From Anaerolineales bacterium (GTDB lineage Bacteria > Chloroflexota > Anaerolineae > Anaerolineales > UBA11579): a stretch of DNA of 64,000 bases. The stretch covers positions 699,981 through 763,980 of the forward strand of contig JAHBVB010000002.1 of NCBI GenBank assembly GCA_019637805.1, given 5' to 3'. A program made the translations under genes and the position numbers. Below are positions 44,715 to 53,145 of this stretch, one piece after another. The notes under the pieces were generated by a model. It had not been told where the DNA came from and made no database searches. It worked only from the letters and a program-made list of their open reading frames with translations. Numbering within the stretch: the first letter of the stretch is position 1; each line of letters begins with the position of its first letter.

Positions 44715-46352
44715 GTGCAAATTACCGGTACAACCCCGCTGGATGCCGGTAAACAAAAGGCACGGCGGGCTGGGGCAGTCATGCCCAGCCCGCGTGCCTT
44801 TTTGCTGTTGTGGCTGCCCGCTATCCTGGTGGCGGCCGCGGTACTCTTGCCGGTCGTTTACCTGCTCATCCGCGCCTCGGGGGCCGGGGACGCTGTCTGG
44901 GCTACCCTGCTGCGACCGCAAACGCTAACCACGATAGGCAACACGGCGTGGTTAGCGTTTGCGGTTACTCTGGTTTCACTGCTTTTGGCCTTGCCGCTTG
45001 CCTGGCTCACCGTGCGCACGGACCTGCCACTGCGTCGTCTGTGGACGGTGCTGACTCCACTGCCCCTGGTCATCCCCAGCTATGTGGGCGCCTTTCTGTA
45101 TGCCTCGGCCCTGGGGCCGCGCGGTCTGCTGCAAGGCTGGTTGGAAACGCTTTTTGGCATTACGCGTTTGCCGGACATTTACGGCTTCCCTGGCGCACTG
45201 CTGGTGCTTAGTTTGCTGAACTACCCTTACATGCTGCTGGTATTGCGGGCTGCCCTGCAGCGCGTGGACGCCTCACAGGAGGAAGCCGCCCGCAGCCTGG
45301 GGCACGGCGCCTGGTCGGCTTTCTGGCATGTGACCTTTGCCCAGCTGCGGCCGGCCATCGCCTCTGGCGGCTTGCTGGTGGCCCTTTACGTGCTGCGTGA
45401 CTTTGGCGCCGTGGCAGTCATGCGCTACACCACCTTCACCCGTGCCATCTATATTCAATACCAGAGCGCTTTGGATCGCTCGACGGCAGCGGTGCTGGCG
45501 TTGATGTTGATCGTTTTTACTTTACTCGTCCTAGTGCTGGAGAACCGCGCCCGCGGTCGTGTGTATCAGCTCTCCAGCGCCAGCGGTGGCCGTAAACCGC
45601 CGGTGGTGCGCCTGGGGCGTTGGCGCTGGCCCGCCCTGCTTTTTTGTGCCGCCGTGGTTTTCCTGGCGCTGCTGTTGCCCGCCGGTGTGCTGCTTTATTG
45701 GTTGGTGCGGGGGTGGGCTGCCGGCCAGGTGGTGGGCAACCTCGGCCCGCTGGCTTGGAATTCTGTGCTCGCCTCGGGCTTGGGGGCTTTGGCGGTGACC
45801 CTGGCGGCTTTGCCGGTGGCCTATTTGCTGGTGCGTCGTCCGGGAAAGGTCACCAATCTATTGGGCGGCGTCACCAACCTGGCATTTGCCCTGCCGGGGA
45901 TTGTGATCGCCCTGGCCCTGGTTTTCTTCGGCGCCAATTACGCGCTGACCTTTTATCAAACGTTGCCTATGCTGGTGCTGGCTTACCTGATTCTATTTCT
46001 CCCGCAGGCGGTTGCCACGGTGCGCACAGCCTTTCTGCGCATTCCTCCCCAACTGGAGGAAGCCGGTCGCAGTTTGGGGCAAGGCCCGCTGGGCGTGCTG
46101 CGCCGCGTGACCTTACCGCTGCTCAGCCCCGGCATTGGCGCCGCCGCGGCGCTGGTCTTTCTCACCGCCATGAAGGAGCTGCCTACCACCTTGCTGCTGG
46201 CTCCCATCGGGTTCCGCACCCTGGCCACCAACGTCTGGACCATGATCAACGAAGCCTTTTTCGCCCGGGCCGCCGCCCCGGCCTTGCTCCTTATCCTGGC
46301 CTCTTCGGTGCCTATGGCGATCATGGTGCTGCGTGAAGAGAAAGAAAGTTAG
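44715..46352 (+). CDS. Iron(III) ABC transporter permease (fused two-half, FbpB-type)
   Basis: A protein of up to 545 residues with about twelve membrane helices in two repeated halves, each with an inner-membrane ABC permease motif: EEAARSLGHGAWSAFWHVTFAQLRP in the first half and EEAGRSLGQGPLGVLRRVTLPLLSPG in the second. This is the FbpB/ThiP layout. The start is uncertain: GTG at 44715 has no ribosome site, and an ATG at 44781 lies within the strong hairpin that separates this gene from the binding protein. Coordinates give the longer option. The stop codon TAG forms part of the next gene's -10 box. Confidence 0.85.
   Translation: MQITGTTPLDAGKQKARRAGAVMPSPRAFLLLWLPAILVAAAVLLPVVYLLIRASGAGDAVWATLLRPQTLTTIGNTAWLAFAVTLVSLLLALPLAWLTVRTDLPLRRLWTVLTPLPLVIPSYVGAFLYASALGPRGLLQGWLETLFGITRLPDIYGFPGALLVLSLLNYPYMLLVLRAALQRVDASQEEAARSLGHGAWSAFWHVTFAQLRPAIASGGLLVALYVLRDFGAVAVMRYTTFTRAIYIQYQSALDRSTAAVLALMLIVFTLLVLVLENRARGRVYQLSSASGGRKPPVVRLGRWRWPALLFCAAVVFLALLLPAGVLLYWLVRGWAAGQVVGNLGPLAWNSVLASGLGALAVTLAALPVAYLLVRRPGKVTNLLGGVTNLAFALPGIVIALALVFFGANYALTFYQTLPMLVLAYLILFLPQAVATVRTAFLRIPPQLEEAGRSLGQGPLGVLRRVTLPLLSPGIGAAAALVFLTAMKELPTTLLLAPIGFRTLATNVWTMINEAFFARAAAPALLLILASSVPMAIMVLREEKES
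44755..44803 (+). terminator. Attenuator-like hairpin between binding protein and permease
   Basis: A 19-bp stem with one bulged G (44755-44774 with 44784-44802) ending in T5, the form of an intrinsic terminator. It starts 45 bases after the binding-protein stop and overlaps the presumed beginning of the permease gene. Partial termination here would give far more binding protein than permease. Confidence 0.8.
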
Positions 46353-46355
46353 AAT
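46350..46355 (+). promoter_or_regulatory. -10 box overlapping the permease stop codon
   Basis: TAGAAT, its TAG being the stop codon of the permease gene, 6 bases before the GTG start at 46362. It suggests a separate leaderless transcript for the ATPase. Confidence 0.5.
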
Positions 46356-46361
46356 CTGCCC

Positions 46362-47405
46362 GTGGATCATTTGGCTTTAGAACTGAAAAATGTCAGCAAG
46401 CGCTTTGGAGAGCATCCGGCAGTTGAGGGCGTGGATTTGCAGTTGGCTCCCGGTGAGGTGCTGACCTTGGTGGGACCAAGCGGCTGCGGCAAGACCACGG
46501 TGCTGCGCTTGATCGCCGGCTTTGAACGGCCCGATTCAGGCGAGGTCTTGCTCGATGGGCGCTCCGTGGCCAACCGCACAAAATTTGTGCCTCCCGAACA
46601 TCGTGGGGTGGGGATGGTCTTTCAAGACTATGCCTTGTTCCCGCATTTGACTGTGGGCGACAATGTGGCCTTTGGCTTGCCGCGTGCCCAGCGAGATAAG
46701 CGCGCCGAGAAAGTGGAGTTCATGTTGCGTCTGGTGGGCTTGGACGGCCGCCAGGATGCTTACCCCCAAGAGCTCTCTGGCGGGCAACGCCAGCGGGTCG
46801 CCCTGGCGCGCGCCTTGCTGCCCCAACCGGTGCTGATCTTGCTGGATGAACCCCTCAGCAGTCTGGACGCCGACCTGCGCCTCAAGATGCGCGAGGAGTT
46901 GCGCGTGCTGCTCAAGGGCGCCAAGCTGTCTGCCGTATTCGTCACGCATGACCAGGAAGAAGCGCTTTATCTGGGCGACCGTCTGGCGGTCATGAATCAG
47001 GGTCGAGTGGAGCAGGTGGGCACCCCGGAAGAGATCTTCAGCACTCCCGCCAGCGACTTCGTGGCCGTATTTATGGGCAAGGGCGACTTTTTGCCCGGCA
47101 CCTCCACGCCAGCCGGTGTTCAGACCGAGATCGGCCTGATCGGCCCTGCAGTGGATGCGAAGCCAGGCGCTGCGGTGGACTTGGTGCTGCGCGCCGATGA
47201 TGTCCAGTTTGAGGCCGACTCTGCCGGCGACAGCATCATTTTGGCTCGGCATTACCGCGGCACCACCAATTTGTACCGCTTGCGCTTGCCCTCAGGACGC
47301 CTGCTGCATGCCTCTGCGTCGCACACCGTGCGCTACCGGCCGGGCACGCGTGTGCGTGTCTGGGCAGAACCGGGGCACGCGTTGCCTTGGTTTGCCCGAG
47401 ACTGA
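46362..47405 (+). CDS. Iron(III) ABC transporter ATP-binding protein (FbpC-type)
   Basis: A 347-residue ATPase: Walker A GPSGCGKTT (near residue 38), Q-loop VFQDYALFPHLTVGDNVAFGL, signature LSGGQRQRVALARALL, Walker B LILLDEPLSSLDADLR and switch His in VFVTHDQEEAL, then a C-terminal TOBE-type regulatory domain (residues ~240-345). It powers the importer encoded just upstream. It starts at GTG 46362; no ribosome site is visible, in line with the -10 box at the permease stop codon. Confidence 0.92.
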   Translation: MDHLALELKNVSKRFGEHPAVEGVDLQLAPGEVLTLVGPSGCGKTTVLRLIAGFERPDSGEVLLDGRSVANRTKFVPPEHRGVGMVFQDYALFPHLTVGDNVAFGLPRAQRDKRAEKVEFMLRLVGLDGRQDAYPQELSGGQRQRVALARALLPQPVLILLDEPLSSLDADLRLKMREELRVLLKGAKLSAVFVTHDQEEALYLGDRLAVMNQGRVEQVGTPEEIFSTPASDFVAVFMGKGDFLPGTSTPAGVQTEIGLIGPAVDAKPGAAVDLVLRADDVQFEADSAGDSIILARHYRGTTNLYRLRLPSGRLLHASASHTVRYRPGTRVRVWAEPGHALPWFARD

Positions 47406-47443
47406 CTATGAACACGGGTCTGACAAATTTGTGTGTCAAGGAC

Positions 47444-47471
47444 TTGACATTTGTTTTGAAAACGCTATACT
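47444..47471 (+). promoter_or_regulatory. Consensus sigma-70-type promoter for the E1 gene
   Basis: TTGACA (47444-47449), 16-base spacer, TATACT (47466-47471), the best -35/-10 match in the window. It leaves an untranslated leader of about 110 bases before 47589 that contains a C-rich stretch; no known riboswitch is recognised in it. Confidence 0.75.
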
Positions 47472-47588
47472 GTACGTCGATGAACGTCTGGGTGCCCCCC
47501 TCACCTAGGCGTTTGTCATTTAAAGCGCCATTCGCGGGGTAAAACAGGCTGTGATACACTACCGCTGAACCCCCGTACAGGACAGTGA

Positions 47589-49988
47589 ATGGCCACCAAA
47601 TCCAAGAAAGCTTCTTCTACAGAGCATTCCAAAGAGAGTGTGCTGGCGGATTACCGCCTGGGCTGGATCAGCCGCCAGGCTAGCTTGGTGGGGCGCCGCG
47701 AGGTGCTCAGCGGCAAAGCCAAGTTCGGCATTTTTGGTGATGGCAAAGAAGTCGCCCAGATCGCCATGGCAAAATCCTTTCGCAAGGGCGACTGGCGTTC
47801 TGGGTATTACCGCGACCAGTCCTTTATGTTTGCGATTGGCCGCCACACGGTCGATGAGTTCTTCGCTCAGCTGTTCGCCAACACAGATATAGCCATGGAG
47901 CCGGCCACAGCCGGGCGGGCGATGAACGCCCACTTCGCCACTCGCCTGCTGGATGAGGCCGGCAATTGGAAGACCCTGGCCGAGGAGTACAACTCCTCAT
48001 CCGACATTTCGCCCACCGGCGGCCAAATGCCGCGCATGGTCGGCTTGGCTTATGCGTCCAAGCTCTACCGGCAGCTTAAGGCCACCAAAGAGTCCAAGAA
48101 ATTTTCCGACAATGGCAATGAAGTCGTCTTTGGCACGATTGGCAACGCCAGCTGCGCCGAAGGCTTGTTCTGGGAAACCGTCAACGCCATTGGCGTCCTG
48201 CAGGCGCCGCTGGTGCTCTCGATCTGGGACGACGAATACGGCATCTCCGTGCCCAACGAGTACCAGCTCACGGCTGATCTGTCGCGCCTGCTCAGCGGCT
48301 TCCAGCGCAGCCCCGGCGGCGATGATGGCTACGATGTCTACACCGTGGCGGGTTGGGACTACGCCGCCCTGGTGGACGTCTACGCCCAGGCCAGCCAGCG
48401 GGCGCGCCAGGAGCATGTGCCGGCCCTGGTGCACGTCGTCGAGCTGACCCAGCCGCAGGGCCATTCCACCTCCGGCAGTCATGAGCGTTACAAGACCGCC
48501 GAACGTCTGCAATGGGAGCAGCAGCATGACTGCCTGCTGATGTTCCGCAACTGGATCCTCGAGCAGAAACTGGCCCGCGAAGCCGACCTCGAAGCGATTG
48601 AGAGCGAGAGCCGCGTCGAGGTCGAGACCATCCGCCAGCGCGCCTGGGAGGCCTACAAAGAGCCGATTCGCAAGGACATCGAAGCATTTGCGGATCTGCT
48701 CACCGAAGTAGCCGGCGCCTCCCAGCACAAGACCGAATTGGAGGCCTTGGTCAAGAACCTGATTGCCGCCGACAATCCCCTGCGACAGGACATGCTGATT
48801 GCCTATCGCAAGGCCATGACGCTTACCCGTGATGAAGCCCTGCCCGGCAAACCCTTGCTGCTGGGCTGGAAACAGCAACAAGACGCCCAGGCGCAGGACC
48901 GCTACCATTCCAAGCTGTACACCGGCACCGCGTTGCAAGTAGCCGGGGTCAAGCCGGCCTTCGACGCGGATGCGCCTTTGCTCAGTGGCTTCGAGATCGT
49001 CAACAAAGGGTTCGACGCCATCCTGGCCCGCGATCACCGCGTGGTGGCCTTCGGCGAGGACCTGGGCTATCTGGGCGACGTCAACCAGGGCTTTGCCGGT
49101 CTCCAAGAGAAGTATGGTGCGCTGCGCGTCAGCGACACCGGCATCCGCGAGGCCACCATTATGGGCCAGGCGATTGGCCTGGCGCTGCGCGGCTTCCGCC
49201 CCATCGCCGAAATTCAATACCTCGACTATTTGCTCTACGGCATCCAGATCCTGTCGGATGATCTCTCCACGCTGAGCTGGCGCACCAAGGGCGGCCAGAA
49301 GGCCCCCGTCATTATCCGCACCCGCGGCCATCGCCTGGAGGGCATCTGGCACTCCGGCTCGCTGATGGCTGGGGCCTTGCACCTACTGCGCGGCATGCTT
49401 ATCCTCACCCCGCGTGACATGTTGCAGGCGGTGGGTTTCTACAATACGCTGCTCGAGGCCGATGAGCCCGCTTTGGTGGTCGAGGTGCTCAACGGCTATC
49501 GCCTCAAAGAGCGCCTGCCGCACAACTTGGCCGAGTTCCGCGTCCCTGTGGGCGTGCCTGAAGTCTTGCGCGAAGGCGGCGACGTTACCGTGGTCACTTA
49601 CGGCCCGCTGTGCCGCATCGCCCTGGAAGCTGCCCAGGCCCTGGCCGAGCTGGGCGTGGAGACGGAAGTCATCGACGTGCAGTCGCTGATGCCTTTTGAT
49701 GTGCACGGTCGCATTGGGGAATCGCTCAAGAAGACCGGCCGCGTCTTATTCCTGGACGAGGACGTGCCCGGCGGCACCACGGCTTTCATGCTGCAAGAGG
49801 TGTTGGAAAAGCAGGGCGGCTACCAGTGGCTGGACTCGGCGCCGCGTACGCTCTCCGGCCAGGCGCACCGCCCGGCCTACGGAACAGACGGCAACTATTG
49901 GTCCAAGCCCAACGCCGAAGACATCATCTACACGGTCTACGCGATGATGCACGAGGCCGCGCCGCAGCGCTACCCTCTGTTCTTCTAA
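47589..49988 (+). CDS. Fused 2-oxoacid dehydrogenase E1 (alpha-beta) component
   Basis: A 799-residue thiamin-diphosphate enzyme in which E1-alpha (residues ~20-400) and E1-beta (~450-795) are one chain, as in one Bacteroidetes/Chloroflexi-type branch. The alpha part has GYYRDQSFMFAIG and the cofactor segment GNASCAEGLFWETVNAIGVLQAPLVLSIWDDEYGIS, where the usual GDG...NN motif is G185-N186-A187 ... W213-D214-D215, so Asn and Asp appear exchanged. The beta part has VVAFGEDLGYLGDVNQGF and a typical transketolase C-domain (VEVLNGYRLKERLP; VTYGPLCRIALEAAQALAELGVETEVIDVQSLMPFD). It should decarboxylate pyruvate or a branched-chain 2-oxoacid. No E2 or E3 gene is adjacent, so partners must be encoded elsewhere. 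Confidence 0.88.
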   Translation: MATKSKKASSTEHSKESVLADYRLGWISRQASLVGRREVLSGKAKFGIFGDGKEVAQIAMAKSFRKGDWRSGYYRDQSFMFAIGRHTVDEFFAQLFANTDIAMEPATAGRAMNAHFATRLLDEAGNWKTLAEEYNSSSDISPTGGQMPRMVGLAYASKLYRQLKATKESKKFSDNGNEVVFGTIGNASCAEGLFWETVNAIGVLQAPLVLSIWDDEYGISVPNEYQLTADLSRLLSGFQRSPGGDDGYDVYTVAGWDYAALVDVYAQASQRARQEHVPALVHVVELTQPQGHSTSGSHERYKTAERLQWEQQHDCLLMFRNWILEQKLAREADLEAIESESRVEVETIRQRAWEAYKEPIRKDIEAFADLLTEVAGASQHKTELEALVKNLIAADNPLRQDMLIAYRKAMTLTRDEALPGKPLLLGWKQQQDAQAQDRYHSKLYTGTALQVAGVKPAFDADAPLLSGFEIVNKGFDAILARDHRVVAFGEDLGYLGDVNQGFAGLQEKYGALRVSDTGIREATIMGQAIGLALRGFRPIAEIQYLDYLLYGIQILSDDLSTLSWRTKGGQKAPVIIRTRGHRLEGIWHSGSLMAGALHLLRGMLILTPRDMLQAVGFYNTLLEADEPALVVEVLNGYRLKERLPHNLAEFRVPVGVPEVLREGGDVTVVTYGPLCRIALEAAQALAELGVETEVIDVQSLMPFDVHGRIGESLKKTGRVLFLDEDVPGGTTAFMLQEVLEKQGGYQWLDSAPRTLSGQAHRPAYGTDGNYWSKPNAEDIIYTVYAMMHEAAPQRYPLFF

Positions 49989-49990
49989 AA

Positions 49991-51166
49991 TTACTTGTCC
50001 TTGGGACTGGTTATGTCGGCCGGCAGGTGGGCCACGTCAATCGCGGCTTCATCGCAGAAGATCATGGCGCGTTCCACCGCGTTGCGCAGCTCGCGGATGT
50101 TGCCAGGCCAGGGATGTGCCATCAGCGCTTCGATCGCCTTGGGGGTTACGTCCAGAATGTTACGGCCCAGGCGCGGGTTGTTGTATTGGATGAAGAAGCC
50201 CACTAGTTCGGGGATGTCCACCGTGCGCTCGCGCAGGGGTGGAATGTCCATATCCACCACGCGCAGCCGGTAGTACAAGTCGTCGCGGAACTCGTTGTTC
50301 TTCATCATGGTCGGCAGGTCGCGGTTGGACGCCGCAATCACCTGCACGTCTACTTTGACCAGGGTCGTACCGCCGGCCCGCCGGAAGGAACGTTCTTCCA
50401 GGGCGCGCAGCAACTTGCTCTGCATGTCGGCCGGCATGGACGAAATCTCATCCAGAAACAGCACGCCGTCGTTGGCAACTTCCATCAGGCCCTGCTTGCG
50501 CTTGTCCGCACCCGTGAATGCGCCGACCTCGTGCCCAAACAGCTCCGACTCAATCGTCATCGCTGGCACGGCCGCGCAGTTGATATCAATAAAAGGCTTG
50601 TCGGCCCGCGGCCCCATGCGGTGAATCGCCTTGGCCAGCACCTCTTTGCCCGTGCCGGTTTCGCCAGAAATCAGCACTGAGGCGCTGGTCTGAGCCACCC
50701 GCTCGGCCTGGATCAGCAGGGTTTTCATGGCCTCGCTCTGGCCCAGCACAAAGTCGCTCTGCTTTTGTACCTGGCGCAGGTGGTTGAGCTCACGCCGCAT
50801 CGCCACTGTCTGCCCGGCGCGCTGAATGGTCTGTTCCAGCCGTTCAAATTTGAGCGGCTTTTGCAAGAAGTCGTGGGCACCGTTCTTCATCGCCTCTACG
50901 GCCATGTCAATCTCACCTTTGGCCGTAATGATAATAATCGGCGGGCGGTTGGGCATGCGGCTGGTCTCTTCCAGTAGGGTGGTACCCAGGCCGTCCGGCA
51001 GCTCCACGTCCAGCAAAATTACGTCAGCGCTGCCTTCTTGCAGCGCCTTGCGGGCGGACTTAATATCTTCGGCTTCAGAAACTTCGTAATCGTTTTCAGA
51101 GAGGAAAGCGGCGATGTTTTCGCGGGCATTTTTTTCGTCGTCTACGATCAGTACGCTCAAACTCAT
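49991..51166 (-). CDS. NtrC-type sigma-54 activator response regulator without DNA-binding domain
   Basis: A 391-residue protein. A receiver domain (1-120) has the phosphoacceptor D53 in ILLDVELPDG, acidic D9/D10 and K103. The AAA+ domain has Walker A GETGTGKE (168-175), the sigma-54 contact loop GAFTGA (215-220), Walker B VLFLDEISSM and sensor/arginine-finger regions. The chain ends soon after the AAA+ lid (HLPADITSPKDK), with no Fis-type helix-turn-helix. It would have to activate sigma-54 holoenzyme from solution or through a partner. The start overlaps the kinase stop by 4 bases (ATGA), in the operon rpoN-kinase-regulator. It is convergent with the E1 gene, with 2 bases between stops. Confidence 0.93.
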   Translation of the reverse strand: MSLSVLIVDDEKNARENIAAFLSENDYEVSEAEDIKSARKALQEGSADVILLDVELPDGLGTTLLEETSRMPNRPPIIIITAKGEIDMAVEAMKNGAHDFLQKPLKFERLEQTIQRAGQTVAMRRELNHLRQVQKQSDFVLGQSEAMKTLLIQAERVAQTSASVLISGETGTGKEVLAKAIHRMGPRADKPFIDINCAAVPAMTIESELFGHEVGAFTGADKRKQGLMEVANDGVLFLDEISSMPADMQSKLLRALEERSFRRAGGTTLVKVDVQVIAASNRDLPTMMKNNEFRDDLYYRLRVVDMDIPPLRERTVDIPELVGFFIQYNNPRLGRNILDVTPKAIEALMAHPWPGNIRELRNAVERAMIFCDEAAIDVAHLPADITSPKDK

Positions 51167-53139
51167 TCTGCGGGCGTCCCTTCACTCGCCTGGGGGCGGA
51201 CCATGGGCAACAAGACTTTGAATAGTGTACCGCCGGGCATGCTTTCCAGCAGAATTTCACCCTTGTGCATTCGCGCAATCCGGCGGCTGATTGCCAACCC
51301 CAGGCCTGTGCCCTCGCTGCGTTTGGTGGTGAAGTACGGCTCAAAGACGCGCTCTTGCGCTTCCTTGGCGATGCCAGGCCCATTGTCCGAGACGATGATT
51401 TCGACCATATCGGCGTTCTGCGCATACAGGCCGACTTTGATGGCCAGCATGGCGTCTTCCTGACCCTCCAGGGCATGCATGGCGTTGGTAATCAAGTTGG
51501 TGAAGACCTGGTCCAGCGCCCGGCTGTCGCCCAGCACCTGGGGCGTACCTTCGGCCACTTGCAAGAGGCTCTCGATGTTCTTGCGAGCCAGGCGCGGCCG
51601 CCAGCGTTCCAGCTGCATCTGCAGGAATTCCTCAATGTCCATTGGGATCGGGCGCTGCAGATTTTCAATGTTGCGGGCCTGGCTCAACAGCGACTTCATG
51701 CGATGGTCCAATCGGTCGCAGTCATTTTCCATGCGGCGCAGCTGATCTTGCAGAGGATCTTCAGGCGGCAGGTTGCGGCGCATGCGTTGCAACCCGGTGC
51801 TGATGCTGTTGATCGGGTTGCCAACCTCATGGGCGAAGTCCAGCAGCATCTCACCCAAGAAGGCGCGATGCTGCAGCTTTTGGCTTTCGGAATGGAAGAT
51901 TTCATGGGCGGTCAGGTCGCTGAACAGCACGGCCAGCGCCGCGCGGCCTGCGCCGCCGGGGATGGCCGCCACGCGCAGCGCCGCCAGAAATTCGCTGCCG
52001 TCGCGACGGTGCAGCTTGCGCTCACCCAAGTCTATGGCGTGCCCTTCAGACAGGGCCAGCTCCATCGCCGGGGTCAGTGACTGCCCGCTGACCAGCACGT
52101 CATTTGCCGGGCGGCCGTGCACTTCGGCAGTCAGGTAGCCCAGCATGCTCTCTGCGGCCGGGTTGATCTCCAGCACGCGCAGCTCGCCATCGGTGAATAG
52201 GATGCCGTCTTGGGTCTGGCCCTGCAGCAGGCTGCTGACCGCATCGCTTTGCGCGAAACGGTCAAGCTGGTATTGCAAGGCTTGCTGCACCTGGTGCTGC
52301 AGCAGCGCTGTGGCGGCGCTGGCCGCCACGATCTGCAGCTGGGTCAGCAATTCCTGGTTGGGTTGGCCCTGAGTATCGGCGGCGGCCAGCAAGCCGCTCT
52401 CCGGGTTGCTCAGGTCCAGCGGCGTGCTGGCCAGGTAGGCCAGCTTGGCCGCGTGGGCGGCTTTGTGCAGAGGCGATTCCAACGCCCGGCCGGGCTGCCA
52501 GATCTTGGGCACGCGCAAATGGCCCAGGTCGGCGGCGGTCAATGCCGCTGGGAACAGCGCTGGGTCGCCCAACGCATGCTGCAAAGCCAACGTGTCGCCC
52601 TCGCCGCGTACATAGAGTGCCAAAGCGGGCAGGCCGGTCAGCAAGCCGGCCGCCTGCACGGTCTGGCGCAGGCAGGCGCCCAGCTCCTCCTGCTGCTGGG
52701 CCAGGCTGAGCATGTGCAAAGCCTCCCAACGCTGCTGCTGCACGGCCTGCGGGTCTTGTTCGCTTTTCTGCGGGGGTAGGAAGCTGATCGCCACCCAGTG
52801 TTCTGCGCCACCCAGCGTATCCACTTTGACGCTGACCTGCGTCTCTCGGCTGCTGCGCATCACCAGCTTTTGCAGTTGGCTGCGCTCGGCCTCCGAGGCT
52901 TGCCACTCGGCCAGCTTCAGGTCGGGCAGCAAGGTCGGCAGCTCCAGCTCGCTCAGTTCGCGGCGGGTGTAAGCGCTCAATTGGCTCACGCCCCGGTTGG
53001 CGAACAGCACTTTGCCGCTGCGCCCGTCGGCAACCAGGGTCGGGTGGGGCAGCAGATCCAGCAGGGCTTCCAGCTCTTCCGAGCTGTGTGCCCCGCGGCG
53101 TTTGAATAAGGACAGTTCGCCGATGCCGGAGATGGTCAT
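51163..53139 (-). CDS. Soluble PAS-GAF-PAS sensor histidine kinase
   Basis: A 658-residue protein with no membrane segment: a PAS domain (~25-125), a GAF-like domain (~145-290), a second PAS domain (~310-430), a HisKA dimerisation helix with the phosphorylated His in FAHEVGNPINSIS (near residue 440) and a HATPase_c domain with DQVFTNLITNAMHAL (N box), VSDNGPGI (G1) and GTGLGLAISRRI (G2). It reads a cytoplasmic signal, possibly redox or a small molecule, and should phosphorylate the sigma-54 activator encoded next (4-base overlap). It follows rpoN by 6 bases. Confidence 0.92.
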   Translation of the reverse strand: MTISGIGELSLFKRRGAHSSEELEALLDLLPHPTLVADGRSGKVLFANRGVSQLSAYTRRELSELELPTLLPDLKLAEWQASEAERSQLQKLVMRSSRETQVSVKVDTLGGAEHWVAISFLPPQKSEQDPQAVQQQRWEALHMLSLAQQQEELGACLRQTVQAAGLLTGLPALALYVRGEGDTLALQHALGDPALFPAALTAADLGHLRVPKIWQPGRALESPLHKAAHAAKLAYLASTPLDLSNPESGLLAAADTQGQPNQELLTQLQIVAASAATALLQHQVQQALQYQLDRFAQSDAVSSLLQGQTQDGILFTDGELRVLEINPAAESMLGYLTAEVHGRPANDVLVSGQSLTPAMELALSEGHAIDLGERKLHRRDGSEFLAALRVAAIPGGAGRAALAVLFSDLTAHEIFHSESQKLQHRAFLGEMLLDFAHEVGNPINSISTGLQRMRRNLPPEDPLQDQLRRMENDCDRLDHRMKSLLSQARNIENLQRPIPMDIEEFLQMQLERWRPRLARKNIESLLQVAEGTPQVLGDSRALDQVFTNLITNAMHALEGQEDAMLAIKVGLYAQNADMVEIIVSDNGPGIAKEAQERVFEPYFTTKRSEGTGLGLAISRRIARMHKGEILLESMPGGTLFKVLLPMVRPQASEGTPAE

Positions 53140-53145
53140 GTGTCT

